A stretch of DNA of 64,000 bases. Origin: Paramacrobiotus metropolitanus (Eukaryota > Tardigrada > Eutardigrada > Parachela > Macrobiotidae). The stretch lies in assembly GCF_019649055.1 (NCBI RefSeq), contig NW_026570342.1, positions 310,001 to 374,000 on the forward strand, written 5' to 3'. Within the stretch, counting starts at the first letter, position 1; every line of letters starts with the position of its first letter. The notes below the pieces were generated by a model. It did no database searches. It saw only the letters and a list, made by a program, of their open reading frames with translations, and was not told the DNA's origin. Both the position numbers and the translations under genes were made by a program. Below, one piece after another: positions 1 through 11,505 of the stretch.

Positions 1-1006
1 TTCCCCAGGTCGAAATGTGAATTAAGCGCGTGCAGTTAACACAAATTGCGATAGAATGCTATTAATACTATAGGAAATTTTCAAAAATTTAACACTGCGA
101 GTAAATTTTAAATTTCGTATTTTGATACCATGAGGGCCCACCTTGCTAGCATTGCCCAGAAAATAGACACTACACTACGATCTTCTCCACGAGATTGTAT
201 GGCATTGAGTGGCGTTGATTGTTCATACAACGAAAGACTGAAAAAAACTATAAACCGGCATAAAAAAATATCCCGATAATAAATTACTCAGTTTTAGACT
301 TGTAGTAATAATTGCATAATAACATGTTTGATACGTATTTAAAAGCGCTCACATGCCGCGGCTAATCTTGAGATAAGCAAGCATGTTTGCCAGTTGATAT
401 TGCAGAATTCACTGCTGTACATAATTATTGCAATAATAAAATTTAAATAATATTTCTTTTGATTTAAAATAAAACGGTAAATGGTGCATTGTAATTAGCA
501 GGCCGTTAAAAAAATTTAAATTAGCGAGTCAAAATTGATTCCCTAGAAGACAAAAAGGCGTGCAGAAGTGCAGCGCACTGTCAATGCCTCGGTTCAGTAA
601 CCGTAATGTCTATGGAGAAATACTATACTGATAATGCTTGCAGCAGTTGTTTAAGGAATAAGAAATGCAAAAAGAAATTTTGATTGGAAAAATTTTGTAA
701 AACATTTTAATAGCATTCTAAATTTTCGTTAAGTCTATAGCTGAACATTTAATCCGACGCTCGCCATGCTGGAATAGCCACTTCACTACGATCTTCTCTA
801 CGAGAACTGTAGACGTGCATTGACTTCGAAAGTGACGCCAGCATGATCAGCATGATAAAATAATATCCCGTTAATTATGTAGTTATCACGATTAGCAGAC
901 AGTATTTTAGATTAATAAGAGAACCCATCCATGGTGGCAGTTTAATGCATTTTTAATAGAAGTAGTTTTAAAATAAAAAAATACTAGTGAATGGTTATTT
1001 GTGTAG
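1..1006. other. Sequence upstream of the first recognised SLC13 exon
   Basis: AT-rich DNA with no supported exon. Because the exon at 1007 starts inside a codon, most of this is probably an SLC13 intron. A short stretch around 160-230 and 775-830 shares the wording 'actacgatcttctc-acgaga', a weak direct repeat. Confidence 0.4.
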
Positions 1007-4000
1007 CGACAACGGCCATGATCACGCCCATCGCCGAGACGGTGATCATGGAGCTGTTCAAGCGCAAACGCGCCGCCCACCGCCTCCGGCCCCTGCCGCT
1101 GGTCCCGGCGTCGCCGCGGGTGTCCACCCGATCGCCGTCCTACATCCGCGGGGGTGTGGCGCCCAACGTGCACGCTACCGCGGAGGCGGTCACCCGCTCC
1201 ATCAGCCAGAACGGGACGCTGATGGAGACGTACGAGCGCGTCGACATCGAGGGCAAGGACAACCAGGGCTTCGTCCTCGACGCCGACGCCGACGGCCACT
1301 CCACCACCACGGCCGCCACCGTCTCCGCTAAAGGTCACGGGGAAGAGGTACGTCACCGGCGTGATGTAGCGCAGTCACCGGGGTCTGAAATTATTTTCTT
1401 ATTAATTGAAACTCATTATTACAATAGAATTATTATTACCTAATTTCTTGTTACGTAAGTTGCTTACGTAAAAAAGGTTGTTATTTTTTAAGTACTAGTA
1501 ATAATAATGTAAGTTTTGTTTTCCTATTTTTATTGTTAATAATTTTATTTTAAATAGGTTATCCTGTTAACCTTTGTATTTTTGTTGTCAACTTTGATCG
1601 TGAGGCTATGAACTGTGTATTATTATTCCATGCAGTCGATAATATTGAAGCTTGACGGTATTCGTAGAAGAGTGGCTTACTAGTGCCTCCTCCAAGTCAG
1701 TGCGATTTCTTAGTGGGCGCGCTAATGAAGGAATAGAAGAGAAGTAATTATTCAAAATTTCAAATCACTAATTTTTTTATTATTTATCAGCGGATATTTG
1801 GGATGTTTTGCATCCGCACGATATATATGTGTAACGTGCGTCCCATCGAGCTAGAAAACCAGCGGTCTGGGTCATTTGTACGAAATGCATTGTAATTTTG
1901 AATACTGAAACAAGCCACCGTGTTTCATCCTGCACAGGAGCCGGAAGCGTTGAGTGTGAAGGATCTGGATGCGGATGAACTGAAGATTATCAAAGGGATG
2001 ATTCTGTGTGTCGCCTACGCCGCCAACATCGGGGGCACCGGCACCCTGACCGGCACACTGCCCAATATTGTCTTCAAGGGACAAATCGACGCGTACGTAG
2101 AAAACAGTAAATCAGCAGTGTATAGTGAATCCTCAAATAAAATCAGTCAACGATACTTATTTTCCTGTCAACTGAATTTATCCCGAGTTTTGTCTCCTGT
2201 GTGTACTATACGAACATGCTTACATGTGTTGGCAGATTACCTCTTTGTTGACTGGGAATTCTCTTTTCTGAGTTACATGATTAGTATTTATTTGCCATTT
2301 TTTTGTTTATTAATCGTAGTATTTTCATTTGATTTTGATCTGATTTTTCTTGCAGTTTATATGGTCCGTCAACCGGCGTAAATTTCGCGACATTTTTATT
2401 GTTTTCCTTCCCGGGGATGCTGCTGACGCTGATCGTGGCGTTTATCTGGCTGCAGTGGATGTTCATCAGCACATGGTGCGATTTATACCGGCATAATTTC
2501 AGAAAAATGTCAAAAAAATTTATAGCGACGGTAAACATTTATAGGTCGTGTGGAAAAGGCGGGAAGAAAAAGACAGCGGTGGAGGATGACGTCCGGGCCG
2601 CCGAGCAGGAGCGCACCGCCGTCCGCCAGATGATCCAGAGCAAGTACAACGAACTGGGCATTATGGGGTAATTACATGTAATTAACTGCACCGAAATTTC
2701 GGTTGATTGCTTTTTATTCAATTTTTAAACAAATAAAGTAAATTAAAACCAGCATTTAAAATACAGAAAAAAACATTTTCAGGTTTTTAGTTTAATATTA
2801 TGCTTTCGTGTTTGTTTGTTTGCTCTGACAGGGAAAGGGAGCAAGAATCGAGCGCACAAAACCATTAAATTAGAAAAAATCGTTCGTGTGAAAGGAAAAT
2901 AGTTTATTTCAAATGTGACACAGAGAAATAACATTATCATGAAAATATGAAAGCCAAAATGGTCCAAAAAAAAGTCATCAGACAGGCGAAAGAACTTTAT
3001 GGTAAACAAGTCCGGAAAACTCTTATTTAAGCGCTTTATGACGATTAGACGCCTCGCCAAAATAGCCGTTGTACTACGACAGACACCGCTACATATGCGT
3101 ATAGTTGCTCTTAAGTCACAGCTGCTAGACTTTTATTTATTAGCAAAAACCTACGTTGAATTTTGCTGACATGTAAAATTATCGAAAAGATCCGGCCAGA
3201 TACTTACCACCGATTTACTTGGACTCCCAAATATTCGGCAGGGACAATGGAATTTTAGTAGCAAGAGAATACTGCGCAGAGGGAAAAAACTGTGATGAAA
3301 ATTTTGTTGTTTTGTTTGTCCAACATCTGCTTATTATGCATGCAGAGACGTTGATATGTTGTGTAACAGATTCGGCGAGGCGAGCGTGATGTTCCTGTTC
3401 ATCTTCCTCATCGTGGCGTGGATGTTCCGCAGTCCGCACTTCATCACCGGCTGGCAGGAGTGGTTCCCCAAGGGCTACGTCACCGACGCCACACCCGCCA
3501 TGCTCGTCTGCTTCCTGCTCTTCATCTGGCCCAAACGCCTGACGCCCGCCAAGAACAGCAAACCCGGCGCGCCCATTCCGCCGATTCTGACGTGGGGCTC
3601 CATGAAGCGGCGGTTTCCCTGGGATGTCTTCCTGCTGCTGGGCGGGGCGATTGCGTTGGCCGATGGGACACAGGTACAAACTATAAACCCAAATAAGAAT
3701 ACAGTGGCATTTTTTGTAAAGGTGTTATTTATACTTGGAATAACTTAACATTGTTTAGAAATTGTTCTCTTCATGCGCAGTTTGCTTAATAGCCGGTATT
3801 CGATTCACAAGAATATGATTTCTTTTGAAACAAATGCAAATATAGAACTGTAATACTATGATATCTATAAATCGCGTATTGAAATTAAATTGTTGTTAGA
3901 AGTGCGTACTGCGTAATGCAAAAAGCAGTACTTTGAAGTACTAATACCAGCTAAATATCCGACTGGTAGAAGCCTAAGAGGGTAAGAGCGATCAAAAAGT

Positions 4001-4708
4001 GACGTCGCTGCGAAGACAGCAGTCTCCTTTCCGAATCGACATTCGCAGTTTTCGCACTTCACGGATTTATTTGTAGGCGTCGGGTTTAACGGATTGGTTG
4101 AAGGATCAGATGCACTACTTCGCCAGTCTCCCGCCCTGGGCCATCGTCATGGTCATCTCGCTGCTAATTGCCACCGTGACGGAGTTCGCCAGTAACGGCG
4201 CCATCGCCACCATCTTCCTGCCCATTCTGGCCAAACTGGTACGAACAAATACGCCTTACATTCTCCTCATAAAAACACCACATTCAACAACTATTTCGTG
4301 AAAATTTGCGCTTCTTCGTGAGAAAAATCCTTTAAAGTACAAGATGTTTACATGCACTTTGAGGACGTTGTTTGGTGGTAGGCGGAAGTGTCGGACGTGA
4401 ACCCGCTGTACTACATGATCCCGGCCACCATCGCCTGCTCCTTCGCCTTCATGCTGCCGGTGGCCACACCCCCCAACGCCATCGCCTTCGGCTGCGGCTT
4501 CCTGCAGATCTGGGACATGGTCAAGGCCGGCTTCATGCTCAACTTGATCGCCATCATCATCCTCATCGTCAACGTCCACACCACCGGCGTGGGGGTCTTC
4601 GATCTCCTCAACAAACCCGCCTGGCTCCTCGCCGAACAGATGGGATTGTCCAACGACGACGCCGCCGGCATGTACAATATGACGACAATGTCCTATGCCA
4701 CCACGTAG
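1007..4708 (+). CDS. SLC13-family Na+/dicarboxylate-citrate cotransporter, 3' seven exons (5' part outside the window or not recognised)
   Basis: Seven exons chain in phase: 1007-1347, 1938-2092, 2356-2475, 2545-2667, 3370-3673, 4077-4238 and 4382-4708 (stop TAG), encoding about 510 residues. Every intron is GT-AG. Family hallmarks are visible in order: ATTAMITPI (first SNT-type motif), ANIGGTGTLTGTLPN (substrate/sodium site), a FRSPHFITGW loop, ALADGTQ followed by SGL, TEFASNGAIATIFLPILA (second SNT-type motif), and the C-terminal MLPVATPPNAIAFG helix. SLC13 proteins are multi-pass plasma-membrane carriers that couple sodium to uptake of succinate, citrate or sulfate. The second motif reads SNGA where SNTA is usual. 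Exon 1 of this set needs one base from an upstream exon, so the true start is not here. The long hydrophilic insert in the first exon (after IMELFKRKR) is a cytoplasmic loop. Family assignment is secure; substrate is not. Confidence 0.93.
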
Positions 4709-4871
4709 TAGCAGTTTCGTTGGGTTCTCTGTCTGTTTCACAATTAGTGGTTCCTATTTGCACTTGTGATGCTGCAGTCGGTTGTAAAGCTATGAGTATA
4801 TTGGAGTTGGGCAATGCTTAACAGATGTCGACTTAGGTTGATCGTCGTAGTTTACACAGCCGATTGGATGA

Positions 4872-4877
4872 AATAAA
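4872..4877 (+). promoter_or_regulatory. AATAAA polyadenylation signal candidate
   Basis: A canonical AATAAA hexamer lies 164 bases after the SLC13 stop codon on the same strand, a plausible 3' UTR length. Seen directly; use in vivo is inferred. Confidence 0.45.
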
Positions 4878-5800
4878 ACGCAGTACATGTAGCGTGGAAC
4901 TTTCAGTACGAAGAACGAAGCCGTAAACAAAACTTTGAAGGACCTACGAAATATAAGAAAACAAGAAAATATGAGAACCGTAAGAATAAGAAGCCACGCG
5001 CAAAGCGTGAAACAAAAAATGGGGCATGGAACACGAAACAGGCAACGTGAAGCGGCGGAACGAAACAACAAGCAACAGAGTAAGAAACTTACAGGATAAA
5101 AGAAAATTAACAGTGGAACGCGAAATAAACCTAGGTATAAATGGAAAGTTGGAAACATGAATACGTTTCATGGTTTCTTGATTACATGATGGTATTGCAG
5201 TGCTTATGTTTCGTTTCTCAGGTTCTAAAACCGCGGAACTGCCCAGCTCGTTTTTTGGTATTATAAAAAAAGCGTTCTCCCAGCTCCCGGGTTTGCAGCA
5301 ACTGCACATTCGTTTAGGCTCCCGGTTTAACGCTGCGCGTTTAGTCGTTTGCTGTTTACCGCATTTGCCAGCAGGTTCTGCAATCGCCTGTAAGGAAAAC
5401 TGGGGAGGGAGCGAAGGAGAATATGCTGGCCTTTGACGGAGGGGGGGCACGTCTATAATCTGTACGTTGAAATTTCTCGTTTGGTGTCATGACCCCTTTG
5501 CTCCATACCTCCCTACGCCACTGTAATCTTCCCCACTTCTTGTGTAATCGGTCAGACAGTGAGAGTGCAGTGCCCCAGACAGTGTGACCCAGACGCTGAC
5601 ACTACAGATTCGCACGCTGCTGCCTGTGAATGTGTACTGTCTGCGCCAGGGTCTCAGACAGGCACTACTGAATGCCACAACGCAGCAGATGTATGGATTC
5701 CCAAGCGTTTTTTCATTGTTTTAATCATATAAACAAGACCGCAGCAAAGTTGCCAAGAAAAACAACATCGGGTACAAATCATTCCCGATCTAAAAGCTAA
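4878..5800. other. Intergenic, no supported gene
   Basis: Only overlapping low-complexity reading frames are present, none with a recognisable domain or splice chain. Confidence 0.5.
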
Positions 5801-5810
5801 AAAGCTCAAT

Positions 5811-6345
5811 CTAAAAGCTAAAAAAAACATCTTCGCTGTCTCTCATGTCACTAAATGTTCCGAGGACAGACACTGCACTTCCACGTTGTATCTCAATACT
5901 GATTCTCTGACGCAAAAACTCTCCCGACCGAGGGTTACCACTACATTCGCAAATCTTTCTGGACAATTCCTTGAAAAATTTCTTTGTGCGCGGTCCGAAA
6001 GTTCCCGTAGTTTCAAATGCCAAGGGTTGCACTATGTATCGATCCGCCAGTCCATCGTATTTATCAAGCTTTCGATTCTCTCTTATTTCCGCTGCACTTC
6101 CTGGAACACGTGATGTCTGGGCAATGTAGGTTTGGGCAAACGTGTCGGCAACAGTAACGTCCCAAACCAGCGGTTTCCCATTGCGCCAAGGAAAAGCGGT
6201 TACGCCGTCCGGCCGTTTGCCATCTCCTCTATCCAGTCCCGGTGGCTCAAGCGTCGACGGCACTCTGGCGGAATTTAGGGCCCGTTTTGTCGCGGCGTTC
6301 AGCACGGCGTTTGTACGAGTACTTGGCCAATTTCGGGCTAGCACT
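5811..6345 (-). mobile_element. 5'-truncated copy of the RLE-type non-LTR retrotransposon (endonuclease and C-terminal tail only)
   Basis: The minus-strand frame ending at 5811 encodes the restriction-like endonuclease and tail of the same element that is nearly complete at 37-40 kb. Recognisable segments are KRPDGVTAFPWRNGKPLVWD (the PD...D catalytic core), then the tail FLRQRISIEIQRGSAVSVLG and an acidic end EDVFF. Similarity to the other copies begins at about 6345; the frame remains open further upstream to 6620 but that part does not match the family. The reverse transcriptase and zinc knuckle are absent, as expected from a 5'-truncated target-primed insertion. The frame is open over about 178 codons, so it may be a fairly young insertion. 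Confidence 0.85.
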
Positions 6346-7988
6346 ATCCGTATGCGAACCGGATACTCAACTGTACGTACTTGCCGGTACAGAGAGTGGA
6401 CTATTAGCCAATGGCCGAACGATATGATATCCGCTTGGGCTGCTGAGTGAGAGACGGCTGAATGAAATCGCCCAGTCACAGTCCAGACTGACTTACTGCA
6501 CGCCGTAACAGCTGAGTGCCCGGTTCGTGAACTTACTATATAACGAAATCGCCTAGAACGTGCCGAAATATCGATGAATGCGGCTGTTAGACGACAAGTT
6601 CGACAGCCTTCACTCTTCACACGCTAACAGTTGTTAGTTCCCTTTTTTATAGCGATCCAGCTGACAGCTCCCAGTTCGAAGTACGAGGTACCAAAAAAAC
6701 CCGCAGGAGTATTATACAGTTGGCTGCAAAAGCGACTTTTCGCTGGACGAATAGCCGTTTATGTAACCGGTCCGGTCTGACATTCGGTCACTTTTGCAGT
6801 CCACTGCAACACTCACTGAACACTGCACTGTAGTACAGATGATCGCAGCGGATGAAAATTTGCTCTGTCGCCGACTCGCCGTAAATTTTTGATTTGTGAT
6901 TTCACAGGGAAAACTTATAGCCCATTCGGAAATTTTTAGCGCAGACCCTTACCGGACTCGACTTTCAGGATTCCAGATAACGGAACCAGAATGGGAGGTA
7001 GGGAATGGTTTATTTTAGCCAATGCTTTTTGTGATTCGATAGCATCTGGTAAAGGAAGCCAGTGGTCTACTCGGATCTTTGGAATATAGTAAAGGCTTTA
7101 CTATATTCCAAAGATTCCAAATCTGTGATCGGTTCCAAATCTGTGATCGGTTTGCAAATCTGATTCCAAATCTGTGATCGGTTTGCATTAAATAAAAAAG
7201 TTTGGGAGGTAAACAGAAACTATTATCCTTACGTTTCTTTGGCTTTACTGAATCAGCGGATTTTTCAATTCAAAAAATTAACACTTTTGAAAGTTGGAAA
7301 AAGTCAAAACGAAATTCTGACTGCCGCCTCCCAACCACCCCACAGTAACCTTGGGTGGTGCTAATGATATATAATTATGAATCTTGAGTTAAACGAGAAA
7401 ACACAAACTGGAGAAACATATACCGTATTAAAGTTTCGTTTGTTGCAGGTGTATCTCGCAGGTTTTAATTTTGTTATTGCAGGTTTTAATTTTGTAGTTA
7501 TGGATAACTACTGCCACAAAGGCCTTAATGTAGTTATGGATAACTGCAAGTAGATTCGCCGGGGATGTTGCTTGCAGCTGCATGCGATCTTCGCAGAAAA
7601 GCAGCGCTTGTAAAGGGCAGCGATTTGCGTGATTATACACAGGTCTCCTACGATTGGGGAGTTTATACTGCACTAATAAAACACTAAATAAACACTGTAC
7701 CATCAAACCGCTTAGAAACCTTAACTCCTGCCGATCGCATTTCGCCAGCGTGTACACAGACTGTACATGTATAGTATCTGTACAATACACTGGACTTCAA
7801 AATTGTGTTACAGCATACCCACCCATACTTGAGGCATGCATAGCGCTATACGGTAACACCTTTATGATGCCCACGGTACTTACGTTGTGGGGAATTCTAA
7901 CCATAAGGCGCTTAAATATTTATGGTCATGCCCGTGTTTATAAAAAAACGCATAAAGCGTTTGTTTAAAAAAAGCGCTTACTTTCTAG
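6346..7988. other. Intergenic; contains a hairpin and short direct repeats
   Basis: No supported gene. It holds the hairpin at 7075-7115 and three direct repeats of 'ccaaatctgtgatcggtt' at about 7115-7190. Upstream exons of the coil/zinc-finger gene may lie here but I could not identify them. Confidence 0.45.
7075..7115. repeat. Perfect inverted repeat, 20-bp arms, 1-bp loop
   Basis: Arm 7075-7094 (atctttggaatatagtaaag) is exactly complementary to 7096-7115. It is followed at once by tandem copies of an 18-bp unit that shares the 'attccaaa' end of the arm. Confidence 0.9.
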
Positions 7989-9675
7989 AGAAATCAGGTA
8001 GCGAGGACGATGAGCAGCTGTTCAAAGGACTGGATGAGGCAAGGGATAGCTGGACTAAATATGGCTGTGAATTATACCACTTTCCCGTTAAGATGACTGT
8101 TCGATCGTAATTTTTGATCCGCAGGAGTATGAGGAGTTGAAGCGGAAGACAGCGCTGGCAAAGAAGAGTGACCAAAGCAATCACCATGCAGTCACTGTTC
8201 CATATGTTTAGATACTCGTATAAATCTGATTCGGTTTTTGCAGCGAAGATCCAGCAGCTGCAGCAGAAGGTGACCGAGTGCACCAAGACCATCAAGCAGC
8301 ACATGATTTGGCTGCAGAAACTGGAGAACGCCATCGCCGCCAAAAACGGTCTGATAAACGAGCAGCAGCGTAATGTCCAGGATTTGAAGTACCGTTTGCG
8401 AGCGGCGGAGGCGCAACTGGCGGAGGAGAAGGAGCGCAGTGCGGAGCAGACGGCACGTTACAACCGGCTGATGCAGATCAACACGGCGCTGCACGGGTTC
8501 TTTGTCGAACACGGCAGTGTGGTGGCAGAGCTGAATCAGCTGATGGTAAGCGGCCTGCCGCCGGTGAACGCTGTGGTCTTAGCGTATACCCATTAAACCT
8601 GAAGGTATTTGGCTTTTCTAGGCTCCGAATGTTGGCCCTGGGATGTTGCCGGTTATCGCTGCCGAGTGAGTATAGCTTGTTATTTAAGGCACTGCGTTTC
8701 CGAGTTTCTGCGCTTCAACCTTTTTCATATTTCAGTCACTACAACATATATTAAGTTAATTTTAAACTAATGGAAGGTTTCCAATATGATCGTATTTATC
8801 AGCTGGAATTTCGGTTACGAGCGTTGACTCGGAAATTGTAGTTACTGGTTTATAAAGCGTTGACAAAAACGGACAAATCGAACGAAATCTGATTAGTAAA
8901 TGAGGTATGAATTGTTTTTTTTCACATTTTGAACAACATTAGTCCAGTTATTGTGATATTTTATGAAATAAAAAGCAAGCGCAAACACCCACAGGTGATG
9001 GCATTCTGTAACATTCAAAATTGTCTTTCATTGCCTTTTTTGTCCGCCAAAAAGGTTTACGTCAGCATTTTCGTCCGGCAAGTTTGTCTCCGTTACGTTG
9101 ACAAGTTGGCCTCTTGCCGGCTACATTGTAAATTGTAATATTAGTGTTTTGTACTTAAATTAAATATGATAGCAATTGCTGTATGCAGGAATCCCGCGGC
9201 GGTTGCCGATGGCCCTTCTGACGTCCCGCCTGCAGCATCGAATCGGCTTCGAACTGACGATATCGCCGTGTTAACTGGGATGAATAGCCATGTAGCTAGC
9301 GTTCCTCCGCTGCTATGTGCTGCCGTCAACCGTCCCACAACGTCCAGCGAAGACATGGGCGAATGCAGCGCAATCCCAATATCTCCGGAAATCTCTCGTC
9401 CGAAGAAGGCATGGGCGGCACTGCCGAATGAGAAGGCCACGCACTCTGACGGAGTCAGCAAGCGGAAGCGTACGGACTCGGCCCCCACGGTCAACGCCTG
9501 CAAAAACTGCCTTGTGGACTACGACGAGGAGTGGGAACTGCGCGCGCATGTCTGTGCGGTGTGGCTTTGTCGGTGCGGAAAGGGAGGTTGCGCGATGACC
9601 TTTCACACTGCGGAGGAAAAGCTGGCTCATGAGCAGAAAAAGCATTCTCCACGTTTGAACGACGGGCACTCGTAG
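7989..9675 (+). CDS. Coiled-coil and C2H2 zinc-finger protein (5' incomplete)
   Basis: Five exons chain in phase: 7989-8038, 8125-8167, 8244-8545, 8622-8665 and 9189-9675 (stop TAG), about 308 codons. The first intron uses a GC-AG pair (GAG|gcaagg). Exon 3 is a long Gln/Glu/Lys-rich coiled coil (LQQKVTECTKTIKQ onward, ending ALHGF). Exon 5 carries a basic SKRKRT nuclear-localisation-like stretch, then CKNC...H.C and a classical finger C-x4-C-x12-H-x4-H (CGKGGC ... LAHEQKKH). The architecture suggests a nuclear, self-associating DNA- or RNA-binding protein; I do not recognise a named family. The same exon pattern and phases recur on the minus strand at 50.6-49.2 kb, which supports the exon model. 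The true start exon was not found. Confidence 0.7.
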
Positions 9676-10757
9676 ATTGCTGAATTTCGACAGTATGTGT
9701 TTCAGTTAGAACGGTCTGTTTTCCGCGCTCCATTAGCGGTGAGTTTGCGATGAGCTGAATTATTTCTTTCCCGAATAATAAAACTGGGAAAACTTAGCCA
9801 TTGGCCCATTAGTATGTACTTTTGTTAACCCCTACAGGCTATTAATATTGAGGCTAAGAACTTCGGTTTTTACTGAATATGTATTGTTTTTTCCCTGAAT
9901 TATGTGGTTCGATAATAATGTTGCACTACTTAACAGAATCTGCTGGTTGTCTCGGAGGGCATGGTTTTCGTCTTTGACTTTATAAAACCGATTCGTCATA
10001 TGCACGCACTGAGTGAAAGATATTTGCAACTTCACATACACCAACACGCAGCACGGAATGCTTCTGACATTACAAGAATGGGCAAATTATTATTAATTTT
10101 TGGACGGAGTGACTATTCAATACGTAAGTCTGAGTACTGTACAAGCATCACCAATACAAGGTGAGGCAACAAAACAATTGTTAATTTTCCGACAACTTTT
10201 TCTGCATTCCATCGATCACGACCAACCCGTTCTGGATCTTAGTGACCCTTTTCAACGCCCTCTAAATGACAGCCGTAGAACTATTGCTGGCCGCTGTTCG
10301 GTAGTGTCCGTACTGTTTGCTTGCTGTCTCCCAACAACGAAAGCGCGACGCAACGAAATAGACGCATCCGACCGGAGTTTTCTCGGGATCACACTCCCAT
10401 CTCAACTCTCTCCCGCCGGGCGGCCATTTCGCAAAAGATTTTTAAGTTAGACGGGCAAAGATATTCCACCCAACCTTATCGCAATGTTCGGAGAAGTGAG
10501 AACGTCTAACACTACAACCGAAAGGTTTCACCGGTTACAGGGTTGTACACTATTAAAAGTAACTTCGTAATTGGAACATCCATTGAATACTATTCTACAA
10601 ATTTTAGCTAAAAAAACAGATAAAAACAGATAAAAAAACAATCATATATTTGTTGGCAGTAGCAGTTTATTTATTAAATGTATATTTCCTGTGTATTCCT
10701 GCGACGCCTCGGTGATGCAAATGCCCGCCGGAAGCGAGTACACTTTCCACGTTATTA
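9676..10757. other. Intergenic, no supported gene
   Basis: A few short frames only, none with a recognisable domain. Confidence 0.5.
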
Positions 10758-10925
10758 CTACCCAGTGACTTCTATAACTTTCCCGTTGTGTACTTTGTCA
10801 TGCAGTTGCGTTGTGATCAGGTTAAAGACTGTCAGATCGAGTAAAGCCAGCAGTCAATTCATCTGCATAATATTAACCTGCGGTAAAAGGACCACTTCCC
10901 CGCAGGTTCGGTGGCCCCACAGGGA
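10758..10925 (-). pseudogene. GPCR C-terminal fragment (TM7 region), decayed
   Basis: Translated on the minus strand this reads PQVNIMQMN-stop-LLALLDLTVF and then NLITTQLHD, matching the TM7 region of the fragment at 57.3 kb (MNLWLALLNSIFFSLITKPL) and, more distantly, of the intact receptor at 55 kb. A stop codon interrupts it. The nucleotide match to 57345-57505 extends over about 160 bases, so the two are copies of one repeat. Confidence 0.6.
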
Positions 10926-11058
10926 AGTCCGGAAGTGGTATTTAAAAGCAATAGCCAAGTACTGTATTACCATATCGACAGCGTCGGAGAATCTGAATTA
11001 GGTAATCAGTAACATCAAAATTAATGAAATTCCGTCCCACTTCGTACTACAAGGGACA

Positions 11059-11126
11059 CTTGGAAATCTGGAGACATAATGCACAATTGGTTCTTCAATT
11101 GTGCATTATGTCTCCAGATTTCCAAG
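11059..11126. repeat. Perfect hairpin, 31-bp arms, 6-bp loop
   Basis: Arm 11059-11089 (starts cttggaaatctggagac) is exactly complementary to 11096-11126 with loop gttctt. No convincing target-site duplication flanks it. It could be a foldback-type mobile element remnant. Confidence 0.9.
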
Positions 11127-11505
11127 ATTAATAGCTGAAACAAAAGGAATAGAAGCGCGACTCTCGGAAGGAACAAACAAACAGTTCTTCCAATGTCTTT
11201 AAAAAACAGCGGCGGCCTAGCACCACGAGGCAGAGACTCCTAGGATAACTGAACAACATCTAATCCAAAGTGGAGCAGCGATGCTTCTTTTTGTCCTTGA
11301 AGGCAGTGGCGTAGAGAATAATGGGACAAAAGGGCTGTGGCCCCCAAAACGAAAATTTCTAACATGGGGTCCTTAGACTTGGCCACACCCCAATAAAACC
11401 GAAAACTCCCACTGCTTCTGCCAGACAATATAGTCATCAGCAAGATGCACGTGGGCACGAAAAAACTGAGCGCAAGTTTTGCGTGGTAATACTGCAGGAG
11501 AAAAT

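Noticed and set aside
987-1331. Alternative plus-strand frame over the first SLC13 exon
   Set aside because: GC-rich codon use of the true exon opens the neighbouring frame; the SLC13 frame has family motifs and fits the splice phases.
6346-6620. N-terminal extension of the frame ending at 5811 as part of a gene
   Set aside because: It does not match the retrotransposon family or anything else recognisable; it is flanking DNA that happens to be open.
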